Of a stretch of 64,000 nucleotides of DNA, positions 1 through 8,639 are shown piece after piece. Made by a program: the position numbers and the translations under genes. The stretch spans positions 5,614 through 69,613 of the forward strand of contig CACRXP010000418.1 in assembly GCA_902702965.1 (NCBI GenBank), in the 5' to 3' direction. Within the stretch, counting starts at the first letter, position 1, and each line of letters opens with the position of its first letter. This DNA comes from Spirometra erinaceieuropaei (lineage: Eukaryota > Platyhelminthes > Cestoda > Diphyllobothriidea > Diphyllobothriidae). Below the pieces are notes generated by a model. It was not told the DNA's origin, searched no databases, and worked only from the letters and a program-made list of their open reading frames with translations.

Positions 1-60
1 TACAGGTGACTTTGCCATAAATTTCGGGGAGGTTAGGGTCCAATTTAGGAGACGAGACTG
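1..60 (+). repeat. Dispersed TTACAGGTG module, edge copy
   Basis: The window opens with TACAGGTGAC, then CCATAAATTTC and GGTTAGGGT. The same order (TTACAGGTGG, CCA-TTC block, then TTAGGG-like bases) recurs near 7236 and 24265. It looks like the end of a dispersed repeat that runs into degenerate telomere-like sequence. The left boundary lies outside the window. Confidence 0.4.
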
Positions 61-949
61 GACAAGGCGGCGTTCTGTGGAAAGTTTCATCTTGATCATT
101 CAGGGATTTTTGCTTAAACTGGCGAAACTTCGGCTTTTCCGAATTAACTAAAATACTCCATCAACAGTAAGATGTCTTCCAATAGTAACACGTATCAGAC
201 GGTTTTGCGACTAGAGGGCATGCGATGACCATCTTTCAACGATGCATCAATTGAGGGCCTGTAGTAGTCATCGCCACTAGTACGCGCCCACGTGGTCCTT
301 GTGGTTGATTCACCGATCCCTTGTTTACTCGGGAGGGTTTCTGGGCGTTCGTTCGATGATCGGTGTCCACTGGGTGAGGCAGTACCGCGGTCGAGTTGAA
401 TCTGTTTGTCACGACCGAGGCAGACTGAGTAATCACTGCGTATCCTTCCTTCAGAGCATCCAGTCATCCAATCAACGCTGTCTGCTCAACGGAAGCAGGT
501 GAAGGCGCAGGTACGCACTGGTGGGGCCTGTGAGGGAATCACCTCAAATTTACTCGGAAGGCGCACATGCAGTGTAATCTAATCTTAACCACGACTCAAC
601 TTTCCGCCTCCTGGGATCCATTGGATCTCTACAATCGTCTTATTTCTCCAACCAAATATTTTCCCACCACACAGTTCTGAATATATAGGAGTTAGAAACC
701 CATATCGGATCCTTTTTAGGGCAAATGAGGGCACATAAGTCTTCTGCGGGGGGAATTTATTTAAAGCTAAGACGCCAGATGCGGACATCTGCATTGTACC
801 TCCACTCCTTAGGTAGGTTTAAATTATCTGGCCTGAGATTCGATCTCATGATCACCAACCAGCGTTGAGTACGGCCTCACCCCTGGGAGTTTGCAGTGCA
901 CCAGTTACAGTGGAGTATTTTCCCAAATAGATGACGGTAAGATGATAGT
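61..949. other. No gene recognised
   Basis: Short ORFs of 66-90 codons occur on both strands, but none shows a recognisable domain, signal peptide or plausible exon structure. I see no RNA gene. Confidence 0.5.
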
Positions 950-1470
950 TGGTAGCCGTTCCCACAGACTCCACAATGGTACCTACTGGATCGATTTCAG
1001 TAGCTGTGATTGCGTTCTCATTATGCTTCTAAATTCACGCGCACGCTCCATTACCTGTATATGATTCATTTTAGTGGTACTATCCTGGGAAGATTTGCAC
1101 CGGTAACGATGGCAATGAGGCTTACCCTATGTCAAATTTCATTAGAATAGGGAGTTGGCAACCGTGCCCACATAATCCACAATTATACCTACTGGCTTGA
1201 TTTCAGTAGCTATGATTACGTTCTCATTATGCTTCTAAATTTGCATGCGTGCTGTATTACCTGTTCCAGATTCATTGTGGAGGTACTATCCTGGGCACCG
1301 GTAACGGTGCCAATGAGGCTTTCCCTACATCAACTTTCATAAGAAGAGGTAGCTCTTGACTGCCTCATTCATTGTAGAGATACTATCTTGGGCGGATTGG
1401 CACCGGTAACGATGCTAATGAGGCTAACCCTTTATCAACTTTCATTAGCAGAGGTAGCTTTCGACTGCCT
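950..1470. repeat. Degenerate tandem repeat, period about 206 bp
   Basis: The block holding GATTTCAGTAGCTRTGATT, ACGTTCTCATTATGCTTC and TATCCTGGG...CACCGGTAACG occurs twice, with TATC anchors at 1081 and 1287. A shorter third copy of the CACCGGTAACGATG...AATGAGGCT part follows at 1384. The repeats are diverged and non-coding. ORFs across 1388-1772 are incidental. Confidence 0.7.
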
Positions 1471-3714
1471 CGTTATCTGCGGATTTTCTCTTCCGCCCAA
1501 ACCAATTTTTCGCATAAAAGTCTTACCCAACTTGCGTTGTGGCGTTCCGCGTGCCGCTGCTCGACTCTCGTGTCCTTCTGTCCATTTTATTGGATGGAGT
1601 TCTATCGCTTACACTGCAGAATGACCTTTGGACCAGTTGCCTTGTTCGCACTGGTTGTTCGCATTCACTTGCTTTTCATTCCAATCTGAGGCTAGGATGC
1701 ATTTATTCCACACACCCTTCAAAGTCACCTTGCTCATTTCCATACCTTCCTTGTATTTTTCACCTAATCTAAATTAGGCTTCCACTTTACCAGGAGCACC
1801 AATTCCTAGCATATGCTACAATCGCCAATTACCCGTCCACTCAATTGTCCCACCCGTATAGCCCCTATTACCACCGGTCCCGATTGACAGACAGCTATGA
1901 GTTTGCGGTGTCAGGAGGGCTACCAACTATCATCTAACCTAAATGACAAATTCAATGGCTTCGCATGTCGCGTCAAAATTTTACGGATGATCGCCTGATC
2001 GGCAAAACAGTAGGGCAGCCCAGGACAGTGACCCACCTGGAGTCGACAACTGGTCAGGTGTTGACAGCATAAGTGAGCATACAAGTATTGTCTGGGATGT
2101 CTGTGTGACTTCTAGTAAGCCCACGCCTATGTCATTTGCAGTGCACGGCTCCAAGTAAGCGCCTCCCGAGGTTACCGGCAAATATTTACAACCTATTCCC
2201 TCATGAATTAGACTAAGGGCTAGTTCGAGTGAGTTCGTCCTTTACCGAATATTTTAACAGGAGTGCGTGTTAGCCGGCGTCTCATCCAGGTGCCTCGTTT
2301 ATCCATTTTCGAAGACGTGGACTTGTCTGCTATGGTTACTTTACAGTAATTGAGTTTGGTCATCCCTCTCGTCGGGCAGTTTTCACTTGCAGCTGACTAT
2401 GCTGGATGCCACGTGCGTTCAGTACACAGTCTGTGGTAATGACTCCGGCACACCCCTGGACTTGGGTTCAGCCTACGAATGTTGAATCTGTATGGGTCGT
2501 AGTCGACAGTCATTCCCTCTGATGTCGACGATTGTGGTTAACGAGGCCTTCCAGACCGCCTCGAGCTTGATCCACTTGGTCTAACTACGGCTGCAATAGT
2601 TGGTACGCCCAAAAGAGCTCGGCAGGCATATCGATTTCTTATGCACATTGGGATGTCCGAAAGGTCGCCTATCCTGAACTCCGAAGTTACGAGGGGCGAG
2701 GGGCCGCTCAGTGCGTGTGCGCATTAGCGGGGTCCTGTAGACGTTTCAGGAGTTCACTAACCGAGTCTCTTTAAAACGACATTTTAAGAAATGGTGTTAT
2801 GTTCTTCCCTTAACGCCTTAAAACTGGTAGCCTGTTATACAACTCTCCGCAGTCGAATCCCCAAATGAAAACTCAAAAGCAGGGGTGGGAGAAAAAAGTC
2901 TATTGCTGAGTCCTAACAGCGGCGATAAAAGGCACACAAATGTCCAAGGCCGGCCTAGAATTGAGCCAATCAGGTCATGCCCTTGAGTTGTTCGCATGTC
3001 GACTGGACTTCTGACTCATCTGAGTGGCTGGGCTCTCCTCCAATCTTGCCGGTGGCTGGCACGATATCAACACGGTAGGCCGGTATGCGTGCGCGTCGTT
3101 AGTGTGGCGTGCGAACGAGTCGGTTATGACGCCGCCTCCTAACGCCCCTTATTGTCCGGCGTTATTTACTGCAGCCTTTAACTTCCTGAGTGTATTCCAG
3201 ACACCTCGTCTCTCTAGTCAGTCCTATAACCGTGACAGGTCCACAGTGTAGGGTAGGGTCCCTCTTATTACCTCAGGCCCGCCATGTTTGGCCAGTGGAC
3301 AGTGCCTGCTGCAAGAGGTCAAGGGGCTGCCTCGAAAAGCCCTTGGGGCGCGGTCTGTGACTCTCCAGGTTTTGGGCCATTCCTCCTTTAAAGCCTGAAG
3401 TGCTCGAAGAAGTCACGGAGGCATTCAATCGTCCTGGGAAGGTACTGCTGTTCAGTCTTCTCCTTAACCGCCGTGCGGTGACGCTCGTCAGCCCGCTAAA
3501 AGCATCGGACTTTAATAGTCGCTTTTGTTAGAACGGATCTGGCTCCGCTGAAAACGCAGTTTCCGTAATTTTAACTTGTCTAGAAGAAGTAAAATGGGCA
3601 ATATTAGGTCCTGTAGCCCCCACTTGATTCATACCATATGGTTAGCTTCCTAAAACAATTTTAGTAGGCGTGATTATGCTGACTTAACGTATATCACGTA
3701 TTTGCGCCTTCCTT
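1471..3714. other. Intergenic, nothing recognised
   Basis: Mixed-composition sequence with only short unsupported ORFs (for example 3024-3251 +, 1981-2181 -). I found no conserved motif, tRNA or repeat that I can name. Confidence 0.4.
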
Positions 3715-4135
3715 ACTATTTTAATTCAGCGAGTGACTGCCTCGAGAGAGCGCTTATACGCCAGCCTTGGTTACGTCAGGTATCAGTCCACACGCTCTTC
3801 CCTGAGCGTGTTTCGAGCTCTACCGGCACCCTCTTTATTATCTTAGTCCAGCGATTGGTTAATCCAGGTTGCTAATGCCACCGTTCGGACGGCTTAAAAC
3901 TCCGCCTGTTTCACCTTAGTGACCATGCACTGCGAATTATCATGCGGTTTCCTCCGCGGCCTTCCGGCTGTGATTGCGCCCTCCTTGTTCTCTTAATCCA
4001 GCAAGTGGCATTGTCGCGGAGGCAGCGTACACGCCACTTTCAGTTACACCCAGCACTGGTTCACACGCGCTTCCCTGCGCGTGATTCAAGCTTTTCTTGC
4101 GCTCTCTTTCCCTTCCTTATCCAGCGAGTGGCTAA
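3715..4135 (+). repeat. Tandem duplication, period about 272 bp
   Basis: Anchors of the type CCAGCGAGTGG occur at about 3725, 3847, 3997 and 4120; pairs one and three and pairs two and four are each 272-273 bp apart. Intervening blocks also match (TACGCCA, GGTTACRYC, CACRCGCTTCCCTG-CGTG). It is a diverged dimer. The second unit is cut by the PLE insertion that follows. Confidence 0.65.
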
Positions 4136-4144
4136 GTTAGGTAT
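4132..4144 (+). repeat. Target-site duplication, left copy (PLE)
   Basis: CTAAGTTAGGTAT here is repeated exactly at 5611-5623. The two copies bracket the Penelope-like element. A 13-bp duplication is within the range known for PLEs. Confidence 0.75.
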
Positions 4145-4173
4145 AAAAGCGAAATTCTGAGCTCCAGGTGTAT

Positions 4174-4395
4174 GCATAAGTGAAGGAGAAGAGTCGAACA
4201 CCGGAAAACTTCGTTTATTGTCCTGAGCTTCCAGACTCGTACAGGAGTCCATCGTCAGAGATAGTAGCAGCAACAGGACAAGCGACAGTTATAAGGCATG
4301 TAGGCCAATCATCGACCGACGGCGCAAGACTGTAGGTGACTACACGGGGCTCTGTACGCGGGCGCTAGATCGGTAAATCGATTGACTGTGTTCTC
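4174..4395 (-). repeat. PLE inverted arm, left
   Basis: The reverse complement of this stretch matches 5396-5610 over nearly its whole length, with about 15-20% mismatch by eye. It covers the last codons of the PLE protein, the hammerhead-like motif, an AATAAA directly after it and the short 3' tail. Confidence 0.8.
4222..4261 (-). ncRNA. Hammerhead-ribozyme-like motif, left arm (core mutated)
   Basis: Read on the - strand: CTGACGA, an unpaired T, GGACTC, loop CTGTAC, GAGTCT, then GGAA where GAAA is expected, then GCTC and AGG. Stem II pairs over six positions, stem I is AGG against TCT, and stem III would be the self-complementary AGCU. The A-to-G change in the GAAA box suggests this copy is inactive. 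Hammerheads are known from PLEs; this call rests on motif order and pairing only. Confidence 0.55.
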
Positions 4396-5408
4396 ATCCG
4401 AGGCCAGGCTTCAATCATTTCTCGGCCTGTTTCGTTTCCGGCGTGAGCGACTATTTTGGTGGCTGCGAAGTTAGACTCATGACCCATTTCGTAGGTGTGG
4501 GCGGCCACTTGTGATAATGCGTCGCCTCGTCGCACAGCCAGCTTATGTTCGCGTATGCGCGATCCGAGCATGCGCCCAGTCTGTCCTGTGTAGTTACAAG
4601 AACAATTTTGACGCGGAATGCGATACACTACTCCAGATTGCTCTTCAGGCTTTAACCGGTCTTTAATTTTCATGAGCCTATTGCGCATGGTGACCTTGGG
4701 GCGATGTGCAATTCCAATACCCATCTCCGCAGCAATGCGCTTGGTCGCTTCTGAAGCGTCCTTGATGTATGGCAGAGAATGCCATATCGTTGGTGGTATG
4801 GATGTTCGAGTCCTCTGGTGGCGACCGCGTAGGCAGCGACTTATGAAGGCCCTCGAATAGCCATTTTGCACATACTGGTTGCGGAGATGATGGGCCTCAC
4901 GTGCTCTGTCCTCCGGTTTGCTGCAACGAGTTTGGGTCCGTTTGAAGAGCGTCTTCACACAGCTTCGTTTGTGAGCCACCGGATGGTTGCTGTGAAAACT
5001 GAGAAGCCTCCCTATAAACCGTCGTTCGAAGTTCACCGTTAAGGTTTCGTCTGACAAGCACATCCAGGAAGGGTACTGCTGTTCCTGTTCTTTTTCCCTC
5101 GTGAATTTTATATCAGGGAAGACTGCGTTGAGCAGACTGTGGAAATGTTGCAGCATGTCCTTCTTTACGATGACGAACGTGTAGTTTACGTAACGGCGCC
5201 AAAATACCGGCTCATGTTGGACGAAGGCAATCTTTTCTAGCTCCTGTTGGACCAGTTCTGCCACCAAACCGGAGACCGGTGAGCCCATTGGGGTTCCCTT
5301 GATTTGCTCATAGGTTTCTTCCGCAAAAGGGCAGAAAGTTTGTTGGCAGAATTCAAACAGCCTCATGAGGTGTTCAATTTTGAGTGTATTCTGACGCTCA
5401 TCGGTCAA
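4365..5408 (-). pseudogene. PLE reverse transcriptase C-terminal half plus GIY-YIG endonuclease
   Basis: The 347-residue frame keeps the distal RT domain (YEQIKGTPMGSPVSGLVAEL near residues 34-53), a linker, and a GIY-YIG endonuclease near residues 260-310 (GVVYRI...NYTGQTGR...RIREH), as in Penelope proteins. The RT catalytic box, normally YVDD, reads YVNY (near residue 93), so both metal-binding aspartates are lost. The N-terminal RT half is missing and the frame starts at the right inverted arm. The TAG at the C-terminus after QSIDLPI is probably a mutated TGG: the other arm reads SIDLSIW and stays open to a TAA just after the hammerhead-like motif. A dead copy. Confidence 0.9.
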
Positions 5409-5575
5409 TCGATTTATCGATCTGGCGCCGGGGTACAGAGCTCTGCGTAGTCACTTCCAGTCTTGCTCCGTCAGTCGATGATTGGCCTACATGCCTTATA
5501 ACTGTCTCTTCTTCTGCTGCTGCAACTACCTCTGACGACGGACTCCTGCACGAGTCTGAAAGCTCAGGACAATAA
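5384..5575 (+). pseudogene. Inverted-arm copy of the PLE protein C-terminus
   Basis: This + strand frame (SIDLSIW...VDDWPTCLITV...SDDG..HESESSGQ) is the C-terminal extension of the PLE protein carried in the right inverted arm. It is collinear with the sequence that follows the premature TAG of the main frame. Residues SDDGLLHESESSG are encoded by the hammerhead-like RNA, and TAA follows within a few codons. It is a remnant, but it shows the undamaged reading of the region. Confidence 0.75.
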
Positions 5576-5610
5576 ACGAAGTGTTTCGGCACTCGACTCT
5601 TCTTCTTCCC
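5396..5610 (+). repeat. PLE inverted arm, right
   Basis: Inverted counterpart of 4174-4395. It contains an intact hammerhead-like core and AATAAA, and ends at the right target-site duplication. Confidence 0.8.
5529..5568 (+). ncRNA. Hammerhead-ribozyme-like motif, right arm
   Basis: Order: CCT (stem I), CTGACGA, one unpaired C, GGACTC, loop CTGCAC, GAGTCT, GAAA, GCTC, AGG (stem I partner). Stem I pairs 3 of 3 and stem II 6 of 6 with one G-U. Stem III is the palindrome AGCU, which could only pair between two RNA copies. The conserved core (CUGANGA, GAAA, UH cleavage site) is complete. The extra pyrimidine before stem II departs from the textbook core but recurs in the other PLE family at 34079. 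The motif overlaps the last PLE codons. Confidence 0.65.
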
Positions 5611-5623
5611 CTAAGTTAGGTAT
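5611..5623 (+). repeat. Target-site duplication, right copy (PLE)
   Basis: Exact repeat of 4132-4144, marking the right edge of the PLE insertion. Confidence 0.75.
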
Positions 5624-7235
5624 GGTAACTAAAAGTGTTTTGGTAAGCTAACCATATGGTACCAATCAAGTGGGACCGCAGGACCAAATCTCACATTAAT
5701 ATGTAACAGACCACTTGTGCAGATATGGTGTGCAGAGAAAGACCTTCTCACTCTCACCATCTTCTTCGCGGAGGGAATGTTGGTGTCAGTCATGTCCAGG
5801 AATGGAGACCGCCGGCTCGTAGCTGGCAAAACCCTCTGTGGCGAGCGCAGTCATTCATGGAAGGATTACTCGCGTAGGTTATGGTGCTGAGACTTCCTTT
5901 AACGTTGTCGAAAGGACGTTTTTATTCATTGTCAAGGCACCATCTAGGAAGTACTTGTTGATTTGATTACTAGTTCATTTTATGCCGATTTTCAAACCAA
6001 CAAAGGCCGATTTGACCTGCAGGCAGCATAACCTTGACACCATCTACGTTTCGATAGTAGTTAGATCTTTAATGTTTCCTAATCGCGACGATCAATCAGC
6101 GCTGTAAAGTCGGGAAGCTGCCAACTTGCCTCAACCTGTTCCCTGATCATTCTGTACAGAATACAGTGCTCTAACAACTGGCGTCTAACCTCTCTTCTTC
6201 CTGTTCAGGACCTGGCCTATGAGTAGTAATGGCTGAGGTCCGCTCACGACTTAAGCTGTTGAGAAAGTTCTAGACGCCTAGGCCAGGTTTTCTCAAGAAA
6301 ATTCGCATCCAGAGCGTTGCATTCAATTTGCTGCCAAATTTTAGAGTTCATAAAGTCATTTAATTATGTTCAAAGGGACTGATAATTATTAAGCCCTTAT
6401 GGTTGTACCGTAGGGTATTACTTCATACTACTTTTAGTCGAATACATGTGATGTAATGGCTGTCTGTTTATGAAGCCGGAAGTTTCTTCCTCTCGGTATG
6501 AAAACTGAGAGATTGCTTTGTGCCTCAGTTTCAAAACAAACTGTAGAATGCACACCGGTCTAATCTTTGACGCAGACGATCAAGGTCCGCAGGCCGTATA
6601 CGCCAGTTAGATAAGAAGAACAACTTATCCGAGAGGAAATGACTCCAGTTGATTAGTTTATCAAGGTTGTCTAAGGTTGTATGAGCGTTTAAGCACATTA
6701 AAACAAAACACTTTTTGTTTCACTACAAACGACTACGGACGCCCGTCATCAGAGACTAGTTCGGCATGTTACCTGCGTTCTAAGGTTTTCGCCGGATTGC
6801 CTGTCGTGCCCAATGCCTGCGCCGATGCCCATTGTCTGTTGGTTGTTGAGGCCTTGTCAAGATACGATGGTCGATGGCCCTGCCGTCTCAGCCGTTAATG
6901 TTATTCGCCCGGCTGCGATTAATCAATGAAGACAAAAATATTGATCATCGGCTAAGATTGAGTCACACGCGTGTACGCAATGCCTGACTAGTCTGATAGG
7001 TTGATCAAGGGCGGCGCTGGCAACTGTGAGGGCGAACAGCTACAGCCTCATCTGAGGTCCCACGAAGCTGTACGGCATGCAGCGGCAAAACGCAGATAAG
7101 CGCCTTGAATGTCGTGGCAAAGCAAATGAATTGCACTGTTATTTTCCCTCTATATGTCTAGTGGCAGATCACGGGCCATAAGAAAACTCGTACAACAAAA
7201 ATAGGGGTATGGCACGGAGATGGGCACCCCTGCGT
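5624..7235. other. Intergenic, nothing recognised
   Basis: AT-leaning sequence with a few frames below 75 codons (such as 6677-6898 +). No domain, RNA gene or mobile element that I recognise. Confidence 0.45.
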
Positions 7236-7316
7236 ATTACAGGTGGTCTTGTGCCAGTTCTAAGGGAGATAAGGGTGAGGTTTATGGTTGTATTTAGGTT
7301 TAGGGTTTAGCTTAGT
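7236..7316 (+). repeat. TTACAGGTGG module with telomere-like tail
   Basis: TATTACAGGTGGTC is followed by GCCAGTTCTAAGGGAG and then AGGTTTAGGGTTTAG. The arrangement matches copies at 1-60 and 24265-24345. The telomere-like part is degenerate and short. Confidence 0.45.
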
Positions 7317-7359
7317 CGTGATGAAGGAGACATGATCGCTGGGACAAGAGCTTTATTCG

Positions 7360-7399
7360 CCTAACGTTTCGGATTCCTGTTCGGACCCATCATCAGAGA
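7360..7399 (-). ncRNA. Hammerhead-like motif, left arm of solo inverted repeat
   Basis: Read on the - strand: TCT, CTGATGA, T, GGGTCC, loop GAACAG, GAATCC, GAAA, CGTT, AGG. The core boxes are complete. Stem II pairs imperfectly (one mismatch), stem I pairs with one wobble, and stem III is again ACGU. The cleavage triplet would be GUU. Confidence 0.55.
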
Positions 7400-7425
7400 A
7401 AAAAAGCAGATGCGGGTCTGCTTTT

Positions 7426-7466
7426 GTCTTTGATGATAGGTTCGAGCAGGAAAACGAAATGTCAGG
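7426..7466 (+). ncRNA. Degenerate hammerhead-like motif, right arm
   Basis: GTCT, TTGATGA (first core base changed), T, AGGTTC, loop, GAAAAC, GAAA, TGTC, AGGC. Pairing and core are weakened, so it is probably inactive. Its position mirrors the left-arm motif. Confidence 0.4.
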
Positions 7467-7559
7467 CGAATAAAGCTCTTGTCCCAGCGATCGTGTCTCC
7501 CCCTTCACTACTGTTTCCTGGGACTCGTCTCTTTGCTTCTGCTTGGCTTAGTGTTGGAG

Positions 7560-8099
7560 TCAGTCAGGACGTGGAGATAGATATCCATCCCGGAATTTAA
7601 CGCAAGACCATCTTTATTACCGGGGGAGGGAGGGATTCCTACTCCCGTGTCTTACCAAAGTATATGTGCTGCCAGATCGTTATCCGTCGGTTGTCTCCTC
7701 CGCATCCATGACGATTGCCCTTGAAAGACGAGCAAACATGACTCAGACTTCTTTGGGCTTCCGCCGTAAGTCAGAAGTCAAGGAACGCAGATGGATTGCA
7801 CAGCCGGTAAACACGTGATTCATGACTCAACGGCAGAGCACGCGGCGAAGTCAGCAAGTCGGTGGTTCGACTCTGTCAGCCGATAAGTTTTCCTTTGGTG
7901 TTCAGTTAGAGGTAAACAAATCTGTTATGCCCTTCTGGTACCTTACAAATGCAGAAAGCGGTGCGTGCTGAGGCAGCCTATCCAGCCTCCGTGCACATGC
8001 TTCACCAGTCCACTGTTGCCTTTATCTTTATTGTAACCCACTTCACCGGAAATTCATCGTCCTCATCACTCAGCGACATCGGTTAAGTACTGTAGCGAT
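7560..8099. other. Intergenic; tRNA-like B box only
   Basis: No gene recognised. GACTCAACGGCAGAGC near 7825 and GGTGGTTCGACTC near 7870 resemble tRNA D- and T-arm sequences, but acceptor and anticodon stems do not form. At most this is a decayed tRNA-derived repeat. Confidence 0.3.
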
Positions 8100-8590
8100 G
8101 AATGAACAGCTGCACGACAAATGAGACAGTTCGAACGTCGCTGTCGATGATATCCACCGTGCGTTCCATAGCAGAGTGAGAGCAGGGACGGTAACTTGCG
8201 CGTGAATAAGTTTACAGGGCATGCAGACTTGCGCAGTGTCTACCGCACCCCCCCCCCCACCCCCTCCTCCACACCTGGACCCCGTGTCAAGACAGAGTAA
8301 AGAAGACCGGAGACAGGAGAGGCCGCAAGTAGCTGGCACGGCGAAAGTCCGCACCTAGGCGTACCACCGCACCCCCCGGTACACAGCGCGTACACTGATA
8401 AAGATTTTATGCCACAACGCAAATAGGGAGGGCGGCACGGATTCCAGTTGGCGCGGCGGGAACCGGAAACTGAGCCTGCCATCACATCTCGAGTGTTGGC
8501 ATTTGTGATGGGTGCGCATTTCTGACAACGCCTTCCGGACTCTGATCTAGACTCGGTGTTGGTCCGGCGCATCTACCGCGTGGCCTATTT
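8100..8590. repeat. GC-rich dispersed repeat
   Basis: Contains blocks (CTACCGC-CCCC, CCACACCTGGACCC-GTCAAGACA, GCTGGC-CGGCG, ACCTAGGCGT, GTGTTGGTCC) that recur in the same order near 19720-19935, 26580-26830 and 28190-28330. A poly-C run lies at about 8249-8262. The frames at 8070-8572 on the - strand only translate this repeat. Confidence 0.5.
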
Positions 8591-8610
8591 TAGGGTCGCG
8601 ATAAATATGC

Positions 8611-8631
8611 AGACACACACACACACACACG
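8611..8631 (+). repeat. (AC)n microsatellite
   Basis: About ten uninterrupted AC dinucleotides. Confidence 0.9.
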
Positions 8632-8639
8632 GGCGGTTA

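Larger units (their letters stand above)
4145..5610 (-). mobile_element. Penelope-like retroelement, 5'-truncated, with inverted arms
   Basis: A - strand RT plus GIY-YIG reading frame is enclosed by two arms of about 215-220 bp in inverted orientation (about 4174-4395 and 5396-5610), and the whole is bracketed by a 13-bp direct repeat. About 30 bp at the left end (4145-4173) have no partner in the other arm, recalling the one-sided tail known for Penelope. The right arm is a reverse copy of the element's own 3' end, joined directly to the truncated RT. PLEs are known to have terminal repeats in direct or inverted orientation; assigning this copy to that class is inference from the layout. Confidence 0.85.
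7327..7500. mobile_element. PLE terminal inverted repeat, solo (two hammerhead-like units)
   Basis: Arms of about 74 bp (7327-7400 and 7427-7500) are reverse complements over GGAGACA-GATCGCTGGGACAAG-AGCTTTATTCGCC and onward. The spacer AAAAGCAGA...TCTGCTTTT is itself a perfect hairpin. Both arms match the PLE 3' end at 34068-34140 (AATAAAGCTCTTGTCCC, GTGTCTCC). No PLE reading frame is present, so this is either an extreme deletion derivative or an insertion of inverted 3' ends alone. GCTTAGT occurs on both sides (7310 and 7546), but it is too short to prove a target duplication. Confidence 0.7.

Noticed and set aside
7389..7437. Transcription terminator hairpin (AAAAGCAGA...TCTGCTTTT)
   Set aside because: It is the turn of the inverted PLE arms; rho-independent terminators are not expected in a eukaryote.
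7816..7890. tRNA gene suggested by D-arm-like GACTCAACGGCAGAGC and T-arm-like GGTGGTTCGACTC
   Set aside because: The T stem forms only with three G-U pairs, and neither the acceptor stem nor the anticodon stem pairs. At most a decayed tRNA-derived repeat.
8070..8572. - strand frames of 94 and 110 codons, glycine-rich
   Set aside because: The poly-glycine comes from a poly-C run in a GC-rich dispersed repeat; no domain.
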